This document shows positions 24,878 to 38,300 of a DNA stretch of 64,000 nucleotides, piece after piece. The stretch's first letter is position 1; each line of letters starts with the position of its first letter. The notes beneath the pieces are model-generated. The model had not been told where the DNA came from and did not search any database. It saw only the letters and a program-made list of their open reading frames with translations. Origin of the DNA: Fratercula arctica (lineage: Eukaryota; Chordata; Aves; Charadriiformes; Alcidae); assembly GCA_947846985.1 (NCBI GenBank), contig CANTUZ010000001.1:7922004-7986003 (forward strand). Direction: 5' to 3'. Position numbers and translations under genes: made by a program.

Positions 24878-27800
24878 AATGAATGTTATGGCCCATTCAT
24901 TTTCAAAAGGCTGTGAACACGTGCTGAAGTGCTATATCTTAAAAGAGGATTTAGGCCTAAATTTCCGTTCAAAGCTTAAGCAGTGGTGTACGACACTTTG
25001 CATCAATTTCCTTTGTGAGTTAGTAGAGCTGTGATAAAAGGACCTCTTGTGTGAGTCTCAGTATGGCATTTGGCATCCCAGAATGAGACAGACGGATCCA
25101 CCCTGTCTAGTGATAGGAAGGTTATCACCTCAAAATTTAATGCATAATAACATTTAGTTGAATAATATCTTCCCTGGAAATTTAGATGTGCCATAATTAT
25201 ACCTTGTTCTCTGTAGAGCTTTTCCCATTGACATTTCTGTGTCCTTCACTGGATCTGATATTGGGCAAAAAGTTACCATTATGTTAATAATTGCTAATTC
25301 AAACTGCTGATATCAGAAACTTCAACTGTAAAGTAGGTGCTTTCTTGCCGTTCTCCCTGTCAGCCTGTGGATCCACACAGAAATGTTAGGTTTTCCTTAG
25401 GTCTAAATTATTTTTTCTTTAAATAATGCCAGAGCTATGACAATTTTAAAAAGGAAATTTTTCCTACAGATTAAGTAAAAACCAACACAAAACCCCAAGC
25501 CCCACAATAAAACCACCTTCTTTGAAAGGCACTGTTTACCTTTAAATTAAATGGATTTTTATGAGGTTGCATTATATGTGTAAGGAAAGGTCTTGAGGAT
25601 TTTTTGAGGCATTTTTCTTCTCTTCTTGGCAGCTGCAGCCTGCAAGCAAAGCTGCTTTTGACTTCTGTTTTATGTCTCTAAGTAGCGGTAGGATTGTTTC
25701 CTGAAAAGTCATTCTTTAGATGTTCAAAGAGGCTCCCTATCTTTTATATTTTCTGTTTAATAACACACAAATTACTTTTTCTCCTTCTTATTCTTACAGT
25801 TTGTAATTCAGTGGTAAATATGGCAAAAGGTTCTGCATGTTCTGTGATCTTGAGGCCTCATAGAATGCCCGAGAATTACTGTTATAACATCTAAATTATC
25901 ATTTAATCTTTCCTGTCATTGTGTGTCAACATAAACCTATTTTTTGCAGTTGTGAAAGGAAACTTTTGAAATTATGAAATTAATTTAAACTAATTCAGCG
26001 TTACCTTCTTAAGGCCTCAAACAGTCTGACACGTTATATCTGAGAGACGCAGCGTGCTCTATTCATGTACGAATATAGGGGCTGCTCCACTTCGTATTAT
26101 TAAGACACAAAATGCTAACATTTTGAAGTAAAATAAAACTGCAACTGAATATTCCAGAGAGTGGTTTAGAATTTAGGGATGGCTACCTGGAAAGGCGAGA
26201 CCTTAACTCTGACCTGCAGATTCAGGTGTCTGCAAAAGATGGTAATAAGCCACTGACAACTCCACTTACTTTTTAAATGGTAATACGTACCCTGTTGTAC
26301 TACTGTAAGTTTCACCACCTCTTCGTTTTGACTTTACTTAAATGTAATAATGTAGATAATGGTGGTGATTCCTTAGCAGGAAAGCGAGAAATTGAGAGTT
26401 TTCAGTCAAATTAAAATCGCAGCTAGGAATAAATGTAGGTGGATAGTTTCAAAATTATCATATACTTGTTTTAGTGTTTTCTGGTTAAGAAATAATGTGC
26501 TGTGCTCATTATTTATAAAATAGTTACCAAATGTCTATGCAAGTAGTTTCATGGTCTGGTGTTGAATACACTGCAGAGTAGGAACAATTAAAACAAAGCG
26601 TTATGAATGCTCCAAAAAGGGTGAAATTCAATATAATATGGGTAGTCTATAAAACTGTTAATGCTGTAAGTAAAACCAGTCCACAAGGACTCGTGGCAGA
26701 AGGAAGAAAGTTCATCTTGTCTGAGAGGTATGAGTCCTGTCATACACTTGTAGGGAATTTGGTAGCAGAGTCAATGCTCATGAACTAGACCGTGTGCCTT
26801 TTTGTTCTCTCTGCCGGCTTCAAATGCTCTCACTGTATCTTGCTTTTAAGTTGTGCTTTTGGTGGAAAAGCAACTAGACTGCCTGACTCGCTGCAAGCCA
26901 AACAATCTCATATGTATTTGTGGAAGCAAAGCCTGTTGTGCTCAAGTCCTTTAAAAAGAAGGAAAAAGAAAAAAATCTTCCTCCTTTTTTTTTCCCCCAA
27001 AGCTATTCAGGTTTTGTCCCAGCTATGCCAATCTGTCACTGCAGCTGTCAGTGAGATGCCTTTTCTTCAAAGCACAGTGATGGCTCAGCTCAAAGCGCTG
27101 CTTCTAGTCAAGGGCAGGGAAAAGGTCTGTGCGGGGAGCAGTAGTTATAAGGCTGACAGCCCGCATGGTCCATTGTCCGCATAATATAATACTCAATATA
27201 TACGTAAGGCTTAGAACAGAAAGGAAAGTGCGTGAGGAATGGGGAAAACAGGATCACTCCTCTCCAACTCAGTAACATTCCCTCTTTGGGTGATTGGTTT
27301 GGATTTATTTTGCAGCTGCAGAATTGTGAATATGTTCACAAAGGCTCTTCCCATCTTTAAAACCTGATTGCAAAGTCTGGGAGCCCTCTGTATGCTACCT
27401 GGCTTAAGAAAAGGCTGTCTCTGTCATGAACTAATTGCTATTGATTTGAATTCACCCTGCAAGTTAAGTAATTAGACATGTAAAATTTTAAAACTCCCTA
27501 CATATAGATAGATTATTTAGTTCTTGCCAACTGTCGTGTCTCTTCAAACTTTGACCAAATTAAGCCAGTTCTGCTAGAGTTGTTTTATAGCTAGGAAAAG
27601 CTAGGTAAAGAGTTATTAAATGTCTTGTTTAAGACTGCAGAGCAGGTCAAAGGACAGAGCTAGGAATAAAGTCATTATCTTTATCTTCCAGAAAGCCATT
27701 TCTTCTCCTCCTGGAGTCTTGAACTTAGATAGTTTATGTATGTGTGGGTACATAGAGTGTGACAAATAAGAGGCAGAGCTGTCTCAAATACACAGTACAG

Positions 27801-28844
27801 TAGGCAGAGATTCCTGAGAGAATCTAGAATTTTTTTGTTAATTTATGCACAATTGGAAATATTCTTGATGAGCTCATGAACTGCTATGACAGATTTGTCA
27901 GTGTTCTCTATAAGAAGTGTGCAGATATCTGGGCATCTTTGTCAAGAATTTGGTGAATCAGTGCATGTGACGTGTTTTTAAGTCAGAATAGATACAGGCA
28001 CATCATCCTGGAAGGTAAAATCCTCCCTGGTGCTACTGATCTTCGCTTGACCTATCCCTTGAGTAACTTCACTGTGATTACAGGACTACTTTGATGCTAC
28101 TGTGTACTCCATGGCTAGCACTATATTTAGTGCTCTCTCCAGTGGTTGCAAACTGTCTTCCCGACTCTGCATGATTAAAGCCTCCTGCTTTTCTTTAAAG
28201 CACGAGCTACAAACAGGACACAACTAATAAAATCAGCTCCACATCCTGCACTTAAATGCAATGTTGTAGCTCAGGATGTCAGTGTTCTTCAAATTACCAT
28301 ATGTTAGAGAGACTGAAGGAAAATGGTTGTATTAAATCCATTTTCCCAGTAAAAAAGAAAAAAAAAAAAAAGCAAGAAAACCCCAAATAACCCCACAGAC
28401 TTGCTGTCCCACACATGCACACACACACACACATGCACTGATAGGAACAGGAGGAAAGGAAAAGGGAAATGCACTGATGATCTTAGTTGCGAGTGAATGG
28501 TTGTAGTCACTACCCCCATCTGAAACTATTGCTCGGTGAATTCTCTCATGCTCATCTGTCTGATCAGGATGAATACCTCAGTAGCTGCAAATCATCAGCT
28601 TGATAGTTGAAGTTCAAGTCTTCCAATCAGTAAGGAATACAGTAAGCACTGTGTTAAAATCGACCCTGAAAGATACTCTTGCTTGAAATCCAATTCTTTA
28701 CAGGCTCTGTAGGAAGGCTGGGCAGGGAAGGATCACACTATTCAAGGGAGCAGCTTAAATACTCAGACTTTTGCTGTGGAAGGGGTGAGGGGCCAAGTGA
28801 GAACCTGGGGGTTAGGATTAGGTAGAAAGCTAACAAATGGAAAC
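24878..28844. other. Intronic stretch without a recognised gene or transposon
   Basis: AT-rich intron with no recognised exon. It contains a poly-A run and a short CA repeat (28351-28432). The 130-codon plus frame at 26792-27184 has no recognisable domain or splice context. Confidence 0.6.
28351..28432. repeat. Poly-A run and (CA)n microsatellite
   Basis: A-rich run at 28351-28371 and seven CA units at 28419-28432, separated by about 47 bp of ordinary sequence. Confidence 0.85.
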
Positions 28845-30045
28845 ATCCTGGTGGGTGCCTCCAGGAAGCCTTGTCAAGGCTCATGAAGGACAGAGGGAGG
28901 GGATTACAAAGAGGCAGATCGATTTACGAAGGGAAAATTGTGCCTTGCCAACCTGACAGCTTTCTGTGGTGAGATGACTAGCTCTGTGGATGAGGGGAAA
29001 TCAGTAGGTGTCATTTGCTTTGATTTTAGCAAGGCTTTCAGCACAAATTCGCATTCTTGCAGCCAAATGACAGAGACAGTGAATGGATGGACATAGTAGA
29101 AGATGAGCAGGACACTGGCTACACCACCAGACTCAAAGAGTAGTGGTCAGCAATTCAAAGTCCAGTAACTGATGGCAAGTTACTTGTTTCTACAGACTTG
29201 ATACTGGTGCTAATGCTGTTTAACATCTTCATTAATAACCAGAATGATTAGGCAGAGTGCACTGTCAGCAAGGTTTCAGGTAACACCGGACTGGGCAGAG
29301 CAGATGATACACTGGATGGCTGCTGTTCAGAGGGATCTCAATAGGCGGGAGAAATGGGCTGAGAGGAACTTCACAAAGTTCAATGACAACAGGCAGGAGT
29401 TCCTGCACCTGGACAGAATAACAAATGCAGCAGTCCCGGCCGGGCACAGCGCCGTTAGGCAGCAGCTTTGCAGAGTGGCCAACAAGTTGTGCGTGAGTCA
29501 GCCATGTGCCCTTGCAATAGTGAGCGCTTATAGACAACCGACCTGCACTAATAACAGCCCAGGTGCCAGTCTGAGGGACATCTACTCATCACCTGTGAGA
29601 CTGCATTGGGAGTACTGTGTCCAGTTCTAGGTTCCCCAGTATGCCAAAGTGTGTTGGGTGAAGGATAACCAAGATGGTGGCGCGTAAAACAGTGTTGGGT
29701 CTGGTGCACAGAACATACAAGAAAAGGCTGGGAGAGCTCAGTTTGTTCAGCCTGGAGAGAAGAGGCTGTGGGAAGGATCTAACTGCTGTCTTCAACCATC
29801 TAAGGGATGGTTAGAGAGCAGACAAAGGCAAACTCCTCTCAGAGATGCACAGGAGAAGTATGAGGCAATAGACCAAGTTGCATTAAGGAAAATTCTGACT
29901 AGATATAAGAGAAAACTTTTCTCAGTGTGGGTGGTGTAGCACTGTAACAGGCATCCAGCAAGGCTGTGAAAGTCCTTCCGAAAGCAACTACAACCGAGAG
30001 TGTGAAGGACGTGCAGGTTCTGCTTATGCTTGGTTGAGGAAGGAA
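28845..30045 (+). mobile_element. Old, heavily decayed CR1 retrotransposon
   Basis: The + strand still shows CR1 ORF2 landmarks across several frames: a FTKGKLCLANLTAF-like stretch near 28930, motif A as ICFDFSKAFS near 29010-29042, a LDRITNAA-type block and the 'YCVQF' segment near 29600-29630, then a FSLERRGCGKDL-like region near 29745-29780. Many stops and indels separate them. There is no clear 3' tail of the young type. The approximate ends are by eye and could be off by 50 bp. It is clearly older than the other CR1 copies in the window. Confidence 0.8.
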
Positions 30046-31421
30046 GGGAATAACTGAGTTTTCAAAAGAAATTCCAAGTCCCCATAATGTTATTTTTTAT
30101 AGTGTTCCCACAATTACTAGTTTCTGATTGAGAAATCTCTTTAGCTTTACTTCAGGAAAATCTGATATGGGTGTAAGGCTTTGTTCCTCAATGAGTTAGA
30201 AGCAATTGGTGATAGTATGAGAATGCTTTGGAAAATGACTTCTGAAAAATGTTTGTTATTTCAGTAGATATTGTTCCTAAAATCAGTGGAAAGATACTTT
30301 CATTCTGTAGATTGCAAACTTTGTATTTGGTACTAGATGTTATGACAATATACAAAAGAAGATAAAATCAACAAAAGGCAAAATTTGGTAGAGACAACAG
30401 AATACTGTAAAAAAAATGATTTTTTTCTTCCTGTAACAAAGGTAGCAGTCTTGAAGTGTTTGGAGATAAATATTAATGGAAGTAAAAACAACGAATCTAA
30501 AAAGGAAATCCTTTGTTTAACCTTGAGTGATAATGCAGTTATAAATAATTCCATATGCCTAAAGCTGAAAATATTATAATCAACTGGCCTTCAGCTTTTA
30601 TCTATCACTCCAAAGTGTCCAGTATTTTAGGGCACAACATGAATAAATGGGTATGGGTGTATAATATCTTTTCACATACTTAGCATTTTAATATTAAACT
30701 GTACCTTACTATGATAACTGATACTTGCGATGAAATGTAGACACACTAATTGTATGCATTTCATTTTTGGGTTTTTTTTTTTTATTCACAGGTTAGACAG
30801 ATGTGTGGAAATTATGGCATTAATCATCAGTAGCTGTTGTGCAGTAACATACAGTTTCTCTGAACTCAGAATTCTCTTACAATCACTACACCAAAATTGG
30901 AAAGAAACTGTGGTATTCTTAAAGCATTCCAGTTGCTGCACTAATGTTACATTCTTAATTCGGGTTATGTTGCTTAGTTTTTGAAATCCTCCAGTGAATA
31001 TTTGACAATAGAAACATGATCAGTGTTTTCAGTAGTGCTGCAATCATCCCTGCCACGCACAGACTCTTGAGTCTATACAACTTTAAAGTACAGAAAGTCA
31101 TTCATTGCCTAATACGTAATGTAGAGAAACAGAACAAATGAGTTACTGTGCTAAGCATGAGTATGTTCATCAGCCCAATACAATGCCTGAAGAGTCTTCG
31201 CTGACCAGGTGGGCATCAGTCAGGCAGAGAAGGGGTGCCCTCCATGACTTTTTGTACTGCATGGAATACATGTTGATCCTTCTCCTCCTGAGTCCTTGAG
31301 CTATTACCAGTCCCATCTCAGCAGTCCTGCCTCTGTCCGACATTTTACTTATGGTGTGTGGCTCTACTCTACGCTTCTTCACAGCTCTGTAGTTTTCTCC
31401 AGAGTCTGAGCCACATCTGAA
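30046..31421. other. Intronic stretch without a recognised gene
   Basis: AT-rich intron to about 31165, followed by a more GC-rich 250-bp segment with an 85-codon minus-strand open frame (31170-31427) that abuts the next CR1. I do not recognise that frame. Confidence 0.55.
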
Positions 31422-31860
31422 CCACAAAGGTGATCCGAGGGCTGGAGCACCTCTCCTGTGAGGAAATGCTGAGAGAGTTGGGGTTGTTCAGCCTGGAGAA
31501 GAGAAGCCTCCAGGGAGACCTTATAGCGGCTTTCCAGTACCTGAAAGGGGCCTACAGGGAAGCTGGGGAAGGACTCTTTATGAAGGAGTGTAGCAATAGG
31601 ATGAGGGGCAACAGTTTTAAACTGAAAGAGGGGAGATTTGGATTACATATTAGGAAGAAAACCTTGCTGTAAGGGTGGTGAGACACTGGAACAGGTTGCC
31701 CAGAGAAGTTGTGGGTGGCCCATCCCTGGAAGTGTTCAAGCTGGATGGGGCTTTGAGCAGCCTGGTCTGGTGGGAGGTGTCCCTGCCCAGGGCAGGGGGG
31801 TTGGAACTAGGTGATCTTTAAGGTCCCTTCCAACGTGAACCATTCTGTGATTCTATGATT
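31422..31860 (+). mobile_element. CR1 non-LTR retrotransposon, 3' fragment
   Basis: Starts abruptly at ACCACAAAGGTGATCCGAGG, the [12 protein letters not shown] region of CR1 ORF2, and runs through FSLEKRSLQGDLIAAFQYL to a broken C-terminus (open frame 31430-31672). The tail is GATCTTTAAGGTCCCTTCC then ATTCTGTGATTCTATGATT. A deletion near 31735 removes part of the usual 'FKARLD' region. Same tail type as the copies at 4632-5026 and 19685-20498. Confidence 0.95.
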
Positions 31861-32564
31861 ATGCATGTGTGTTGAATCAGAGCTCAGCCTTGGGTCACCA
31901 CTGCTGAACCCCAGTGTGGGAAGAGGAAGAAGTTAGGGCGTTTCAGGTGGCTGGAAACTACCCTGCATATGGATTTCATCACTAAATTAAAGATCAGGAT
32001 CGTCAGCTTTATAGATTCACAAATCTTTTTAAACTGTGTCTATATTTCAAACTGAACATCAGCTGAGTGCATATGAACCATGCAGAATATATAGCTTTGA
32101 CATAAATATCATAGTATATGTGCATGTACATATACTACATACAGATAAGTAGTGTAAACATAAAATGTTGGTGTTTATCCTCTGTAAAGATCAGTTAATC
32201 ATCTTGGTTTTGCTCAAACACAAAAAGTGATCTTGTAAGATAAGGGAAGCTGAAAACCTCTCCCCTGAGGTCCCCTAATTGTAAGTTGAATACATCACAT
32301 TTCTCTTAGTTCTACTAAAAAAATAATGACTAGTTATTATATATTCTGGATGTGATCCAAAGCCTGATGAAATTGAAAAGACAGACCACAGTGAACTCTG
32401 ATTTGGAGGCTGAGAATCTATTTCCTTCACCCTTAATTGATTGAACGGCACCCAAAGTTACGTACTGTTGAACGATGTGAATTCAGTGGGAAGAGAGGCT
32501 TTTAGACTTTTAATTTAATGTGTCGTTTTGGGGATTTCAATATTTATGAATTTCATATTTTTAA

Positions 32565-32601
32565 ATTTCTTTTCTCTCTTTTTTTTTTTTTTCCTTTTCA
32601 G
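32565..32601 (+). promoter_or_regulatory. DLG2: Polypyrimidine tract and 3' splice site of DLG2 exon
   Basis: A nearly uninterrupted C/T run of more than 30 bases ends TTTTCAG at 32601. This is a strong acceptor and fixes the exon start at GCA AGC CCT. The matching donor is GTAAGT at 32656. Confidence 0.9.
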
Positions 32602-32655
32602 GCAAGCCCTGCCCCTATAATTGTCAACACAGACACCTTGGACACAATCCCTTAT
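32602..32655 (+). CDS. DLG2: DLG2 (PSD-93) internal exon, 54 bp, linker before PDZ1
   Basis: DLG2 is a membrane-associated guanylate kinase scaffold that clusters NMDA receptors and potassium channels at the postsynaptic membrane. This exon reads ASPAPIIVNTDTLDTIPY in phase 0, which matches the DLG2 linker as I remember it (about residues 69-86 of the 870-residue form). It is preceded by a long pyrimidine tract (about 32565-32599) and an AG at 32600-32601, and followed by a GTAAGT donor at 32656. It is 18 complete codons, so skipping it would keep the frame. DLG1, DLG3 and DLG4 differ in the following exon, so DLG2 is preferred over its paralogues. It has no start codon because it is internal; the exons before it are not visible in the window. 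The assignment is from remembered protein sequence, not a search. Confidence 0.93.
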
Positions 32656-34117
32656 GTAAGTATTAGTTTTTTTAATAATATATAGAATTTGTTTATTTTC
32701 CCACAGAAATTCTATTCAGTATTGTGCAGAAGTCATAAACAAATCTTACAATTAATCACGTCTTTTACAGTTACATGGTTAATCTTTTCTAGAAGAAGAA
32801 ATCAGGAATGGTAATTGGACTCAGGTGAATTATAGTATATTATATATACATAATTTGTAGTTTAGACTTCAGCACATGAACTGTAACTTACTGAAACTAG
32901 CCTTTCTTTGAAAAAAAGCTACGATTTCATTAAGCCTTTCCTCCTTACCAGTAACATAAAGTATGAATATTTCCTTTTAGAGAAGCATGCACCTTCCTAG
33001 CTTGTTCAGAAGATATCTAGATGCACACTGTAATGTTAGAATGGAGCAAACAGCTCTTCATGTGTCTATTTTTCGGTTGTAGATGAAAGCTGTTCATGAT
33101 AAATAAAAGCAGAAACTTGCTGACTTCAAGTTTTATTAACGTCTCTTCATTTTTATGACTTCTAGAAAAAACAATTTTACTGTAGAATAAATGCATGTTT
33201 TCGCTAGAGTTTAAAAGATTTGTTTTTCTACAAGCATTTGATACCACTGTCATTTTAGACTGCAAAAGCAACTATAGTTGAAGATAAAGGACACAGAGAA
33301 AGACAAAGTGAATACATAGTAAAGAGAGTAACAGGCTTAAATGAGTGGAGGCAAGAAAAGCAAGTAGTACAAAGCTGGCCAGCCAGTATCTAATCTTTCG
33401 CCTTGCATACTCTTAGTTATCTTTTTAAACTCTTAATTAATGTCTCTTATCTGTCGTGTTTTGTCCACATCTGTTTCTTATGATACCAATGCATAAGCAT
33501 AATTATTTATCCACCTACACCAATCATATTGCTGGACTATTGGTGAGGAAGTTGAATAGGGTTTGTCCTGGCCGGCTTGTTCGTTTCTGACAATTCATAA
33601 AACTTAGAAATTATTTGTGCAGAACACATGTAAAGATCACAGGCAAGAGCAATTTAGAAGAAAGACACCGCTGTAAAGCAGAAGAGAATTAAATCCCTTG
33701 TTGGGAATTTCAACCATTGGGGTGGATGGAAAAGTTAAATAAAATTTCTCTGTTCATTTGCATTCGACTTTCTTAAAAGGCTTCCTATCATTTCTAAGTC
33801 TCAGTTTTGCTTCCTAACATCAGAACCATCTGCTCTGGTCTCACTTTCAATAGGCCTGGCTTTTCTTCTGTTTTAATGAGACATTTTACACTTAGTGTTC
33901 TCTAGGTCTACCAAGAGGGACATTGTGAGGCCCAGTTCTCATTTCCAGCGCTGGACCTGTGCCCAGGGTACTCTGCAGCTACGGTGTTAGAATTCCTAAA
34001 TACAGATGCAATTACACCAGTGACAAGATGTTCAATCAATATAATTTATTCCCATAGCACAGTCTATCAATACTTACACACTTTCATACCACTTTTATAC
34101 CACTGTTCCTTTCTCTT

Positions 34118-34139
34118 AAAAAAAAAAAAAAAAAAAAAA
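34118..34139. repeat. Poly-A tract
   Basis: More than 20 consecutive A residues; low complexity, no retrogene recognised upstream. Confidence 0.9.
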
Positions 34140-34757
34140 GGACAAATGACCAAATGCATTCAAGAGAAATATTGACAGTAGACTGAAAAGTGCCTGTGGG
34201 CTGTTTCAGTCTCCAACACGTGATGTGAACTAGATAAATAAACAGAAGGCGCTTGTTGTAAAAATAGACAATTGTGAATTAGTCACCTTGCTCTTACCTG
34301 GTGCATGGGAAGAGTTGTGTCCCTTAGATATGGGACACAGCTGTACTACCGAAAAGGGACTAATTTAGACTAGCCAGTAAGAGATGTCAAGGGGAAGCAT
34401 ATCTGCTGAGCCCAGGCCAACGCAGTGCCCCACAGGACATACAGTCTTTGCTTTAAAAACAGGCATTTCTTTCTGATCAGGATTTGTGCGCTTGAACATT
34501 CTCCAAAATGAGTCAGACAGACAAACATATGGACAAATGACCTCTTCCTCCAACCTAATATTTGGGAGAGCGCGGTGGGAGAGTGGTGTTTTCCTTCCTG
34601 CTCCCAGGACTACTTCAGTTTAGTTTGGTTTGGTTTCATTTTATGGTATTTCCTCTGCTAGGAAGGTGCTGTAGTCACTGGGCCAGATACGTGTTTGCTC
34701 GTGTGTGCACCCCCTCCTGGCCCAGTCATCCTTTCAGAAACAGGTTTACAGACAGCA

Positions 34758-35353
34758 TGCGGTGGGTTGACTCTGGCCAATAGCCAAACATTCTTCTCAC
34801 TCCTCTTTCCCGTGGTTCAGGGGGAAAATAGAAGGAAGGCAAGAAGAGTTGTATATTGAGGTAATGACAGTTAAACAGGGAAAGCAGAAGCTGCACGTGC
34901 AGGCAAAACAGAATAAGGAATCCATTTACTACTTCCCATCGTCAGGCAGATGTTTAGCCACTTCGTAGAAAGCAAGGCTTCATTACGTGTAGCAGTTACT
35001 TTTTAAGACAAACACCATAACCATGAATGTCCCCCCCTTTCCTTCTCCTTTCCTGAGCTTTTAATGCTGAGCATGACGCCATATGGTATGGAATATCCCT
35101 CTGGTCAGTTGGGGTCAGCTGTCCTGGCTGGGTCTCCTCCCAAAATTTTACCCACCCCCAGCCTACTTGCTGTTGGGAGAAGAAGGGCAAAATGGGAAAA
35201 AGAACAAGCCTTGGTGCTCTTCAAGGTCTCCTCAGCAGCAGCCAAAACACTGGTGTGTTACCACCATTTTTTCCACCACAAATCGAAGTATAGCATCATC
35301 CAGCCTACTGGGAAGGAAACTGACTCCATCCCAGTCAGACCTAGTACAGCACA
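34758..35353 (-). mobile_element. Solo LTR of an avian endogenous retrovirus (second family)
   Basis: On the minus strand it starts TGTGCTGTACTAGG and ends CAGAGTCAACCCACCGCA, TG...CA. I recognise the core as a common bird LTR: the CATACCATATGGCGTCATGC block, a TATA-like ATTAAAAGC at 35057-35067, the ACGTGCAGCTTCTGCTTTCC block and a decayed polyadenylation signal (TTTAAC near 34870-34876). It is about 596 bp with no retroviral genes beside it, so a solo LTR formed by recombination is the likely state. No clean target-site duplication was found. The overlapping small open frames (for example 35064-35375) are not genes. Confidence 0.78.
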
Positions 35354-38300
35354 TAGTACCGTCTGGGGCCTATAACACCGTGGGGTGTTAGTGGGGTTTT
35401 GCCTCTCAAATATTTGGAAAGATAGAAGAAAATCTTCCAAAACCGGATGTGCTAAGTGTATGATAATGCGGCCGTCGAAATATCATTCTACTTACAGGAA
35501 ATACAATTTAACAGATAGGTCCTAAAATGTTTTGGTTTTTTTTTTTTTTTCAGAGAGGTCTGTTCAGAGAGATAACAGAGAGGTAGATTTAATTATTATT
35601 TTGAAACGTGAACATGAGTTGAGCACCTACCTTTTCAGCACTGTCAGGACTTCCAGACATGCCTGGAGGAAGACTGTAAATGCCTAGGGACATCCCTGGT
35701 GAATGTTTACATATCCTTAAAGTTACCTAGCTAGCTATTAAAGCTTCTGAAAGGTATCATTTTTTTTTAGTTACCACGAAAAGCCATCTAACACTGTAGG
35801 GACAAATTATTTTATGGATCGGAGAAGCCAGCTTAAATTATGATATTTTCTGTCCAAAGCTAAAAGCAGCCATGGTGTAAGTGAGCATAGAGTAGCTGAT
35901 CCTCTCTCATAAATGCAGTGTGTCTAAAACACCCAGAAGTGCTGATTTTTAGGAACAGAGTCATCTTAGATCCCTGCTATTCAGCTCCTGTTGTCAAACC
36001 TCAAAGCACAGGTGGAGTCCAGGAAGCCTCCTATGGAAGGAACAGGCAGAAAGTTTTAGATGTTACCAGTTGGACCATGTTTTCTATGATCACGTTCTTT
36101 TTCTCATATCCTGTTTTTCTCTAATCTTAGATGCTCATCCTTTAATTCTTTCATTTGAACATGCATTCCACAAATCTGAGTACCATTTCTAACTTAACTT
36201 GTTGAATAAAATTCCAAGGCAAGTGGATATATGTGCAAGTGATAAATATCATTAACATTTTTGACATATTAGTTTTTGATTTCTGTTGGGTTTTTTTAAG
36301 ATGCTTTTCATGACAACTGGTTCATGCTGTCCACTCATGTTTTTGCAAAAAATTGCTACTTTAAAAAAAAAAATAAATTAATATATATTAATTTTATTAA
36401 AATCTATGGTTTTCTTCAATAATTGTAATTTTCATTGTATTTACCATAACAAAGTTAAGTAATCCATTTTATGCCACGTAGAAATTACCCCTAAGTAAGA
36501 TCAGGCTATTTTTAGTGTTTTTACATACCAGATGGAGAATTCTCGTGATTTCGTTTAGCTGTTGGCTCAGCAGCCCAAGAAACCTGTCTCATTGTTTTGT
36601 TTTACACAATGTACCTTCGATGTATTTCCATGTCAAAATACATCTGCTCATCCTCTCTGCCATCTTCCTCCAAAAATTCCGGAGTGTTTTCAGAGGGAGG
36701 GGGCCTCAGGCAATGATTAGCGTTCACAAAGCATTTTCAAATGTAATGTTTCCACTGGTCCACCAGAGCGAAATCTCCTTTTTACAGTTGGTGTACAACT
36801 GGTAAACTGCGTGATTTGTCTCATTAACATTCTAATGATTTAAATTCGTGTAACTAAACCTTTTTTGGTACTGTTGACATTCTTCAAACCTTTCAACTCA
36901 ATAGTTTGGAAAAAAAAAAAATCATCCTGTGAGGGACTGTTTTTCACCAGTGTGCTTTTCTTAAATGAGATAAAAGGCCTTATTCTACTATACTGTATTT
37001 TATTCCTTATAATTTGGACCTACAGTGAATAACAGAAGAAACAGTTAATTAGCCTTGTTTCTAGGTTCAGTGGCTTGAAAACTGGCTTGCCAAGCTTTGG
37101 ACGTGGGGATAAATTTGATAGGAAGCTTCGATAGTACAAAATGAATTATTCTGTGGCATTTTAAGCACAATTAAACATTTGTGGGAGTTTGTTTGTTCTC
37201 TATTCTTTGGCTGTAAATTTTAGATCTTTTTGTATAATGAGAAGCATTAATTTAATAACATATGAATCATCTCAGTTTCTCTGTTGCACAGAATAAGCCT
37301 TATTTGTTTCTTTTTTAGATTCCAAACCACTGTATAGTTAGTTGAAAGTAACTATAAGGCTGCCTTTGCTGCATCACTTTCAGAAATTGATAGGAACCTT
37401 CCTATTTATTTCATGATGGAATTTCATTTTCCTTTCACTTCAACTAAATGTTAATATAAGTTCACTCAGGTACCGTGGTTGTTCTCTTCCTCCCCCGGCC
37501 TTGTCACAGTGATAAGATCTAAGGAATATTTACTTTATTCTTCTTTTGGTGCCAATGAATTCCGTGTATTTCTTCAGTCTCCCATTGTTCTTCCAAATTC
37601 TTCTTCTTCTTTTTCTTCTTTTTCTTCTTCCTTTTCTTCTTCTTTTTCTTCTTCTTCCTCTTCTTGTTATTATTATTATTTTATTAATATTTATTATTGT
37701 TGTTGTTGTTACTATTGTTATTACAATTTATTGTTATTGTTATTTTACTACTGCTTTGCTCATTGTGCCGCTTATGGTGACTTCTGTGCAGATACACTCA
37801 AGTTGTTTCCTAAAGAAGTGATTTTCTGACTACTCACATTATGTTTTCGTGAGCTGTAATGAAATATTTGGATTGTTTTGCTCTTTCCTGAGCGCAGCCA
37901 TGCAGATGGCTCTGCGGCCTGTGTTGGTTCATCCTTACTTGGGGACATCGGGAGCTTTCTGGAGCGCGGCAGTTGCTCTGTGACAGCTCCTGCACAGGGA
38001 AGCACGGGGGCCGTGCTGCTGCCAAAATGGGGAGGTTCAGAAAATTTTAGCCTTTTTCTCTGTCCTCCCAGTCAGCCAGTGAACCTGGATTTAGCACATT
38101 AGGAGGAGGTACATAAAAGCTTAAATAAAAGGCTGCAAAGAAAAATAAATTCTTCCCATCCTGTTCTGACAGTAAAAAGAATGGGGAAAATTTGCAAATT
38201 TCTGAGACAGTCAGTACTCTAAAGGCTTTTATTGGATAATAGGAATGTAGGTGCAGCCTAGACTTAAATGAGTAAATCGTAGGAGGGAGGTGGCCTTATA

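Larger units (their letters stand above)
1..32601 (+). other. DLG2: DLG2 intron upstream of the 54-bp exon (possibly more than one intron)
   Basis: AT-rich non-coding DNA ending at the splice acceptor AG at 32600-32601. I found no further exon with a recognisable DLG2 reading frame and good splice borders, but an alternative first exon or a small exon could be missed by eye. It contains the transposable elements and simple repeats listed separately. Transcription direction is inferred from the two exons. Confidence 0.8.
31861..34757. other. Intronic flanks of the 54-bp DLG2 exon
   Basis: Unique-looking intron around the exon at 32602-32655, including its strong polypyrimidine tract. A 22-bp poly-A run lies at 34118-34139. 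No further gene or transposon was recognised. Confidence 0.65.
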
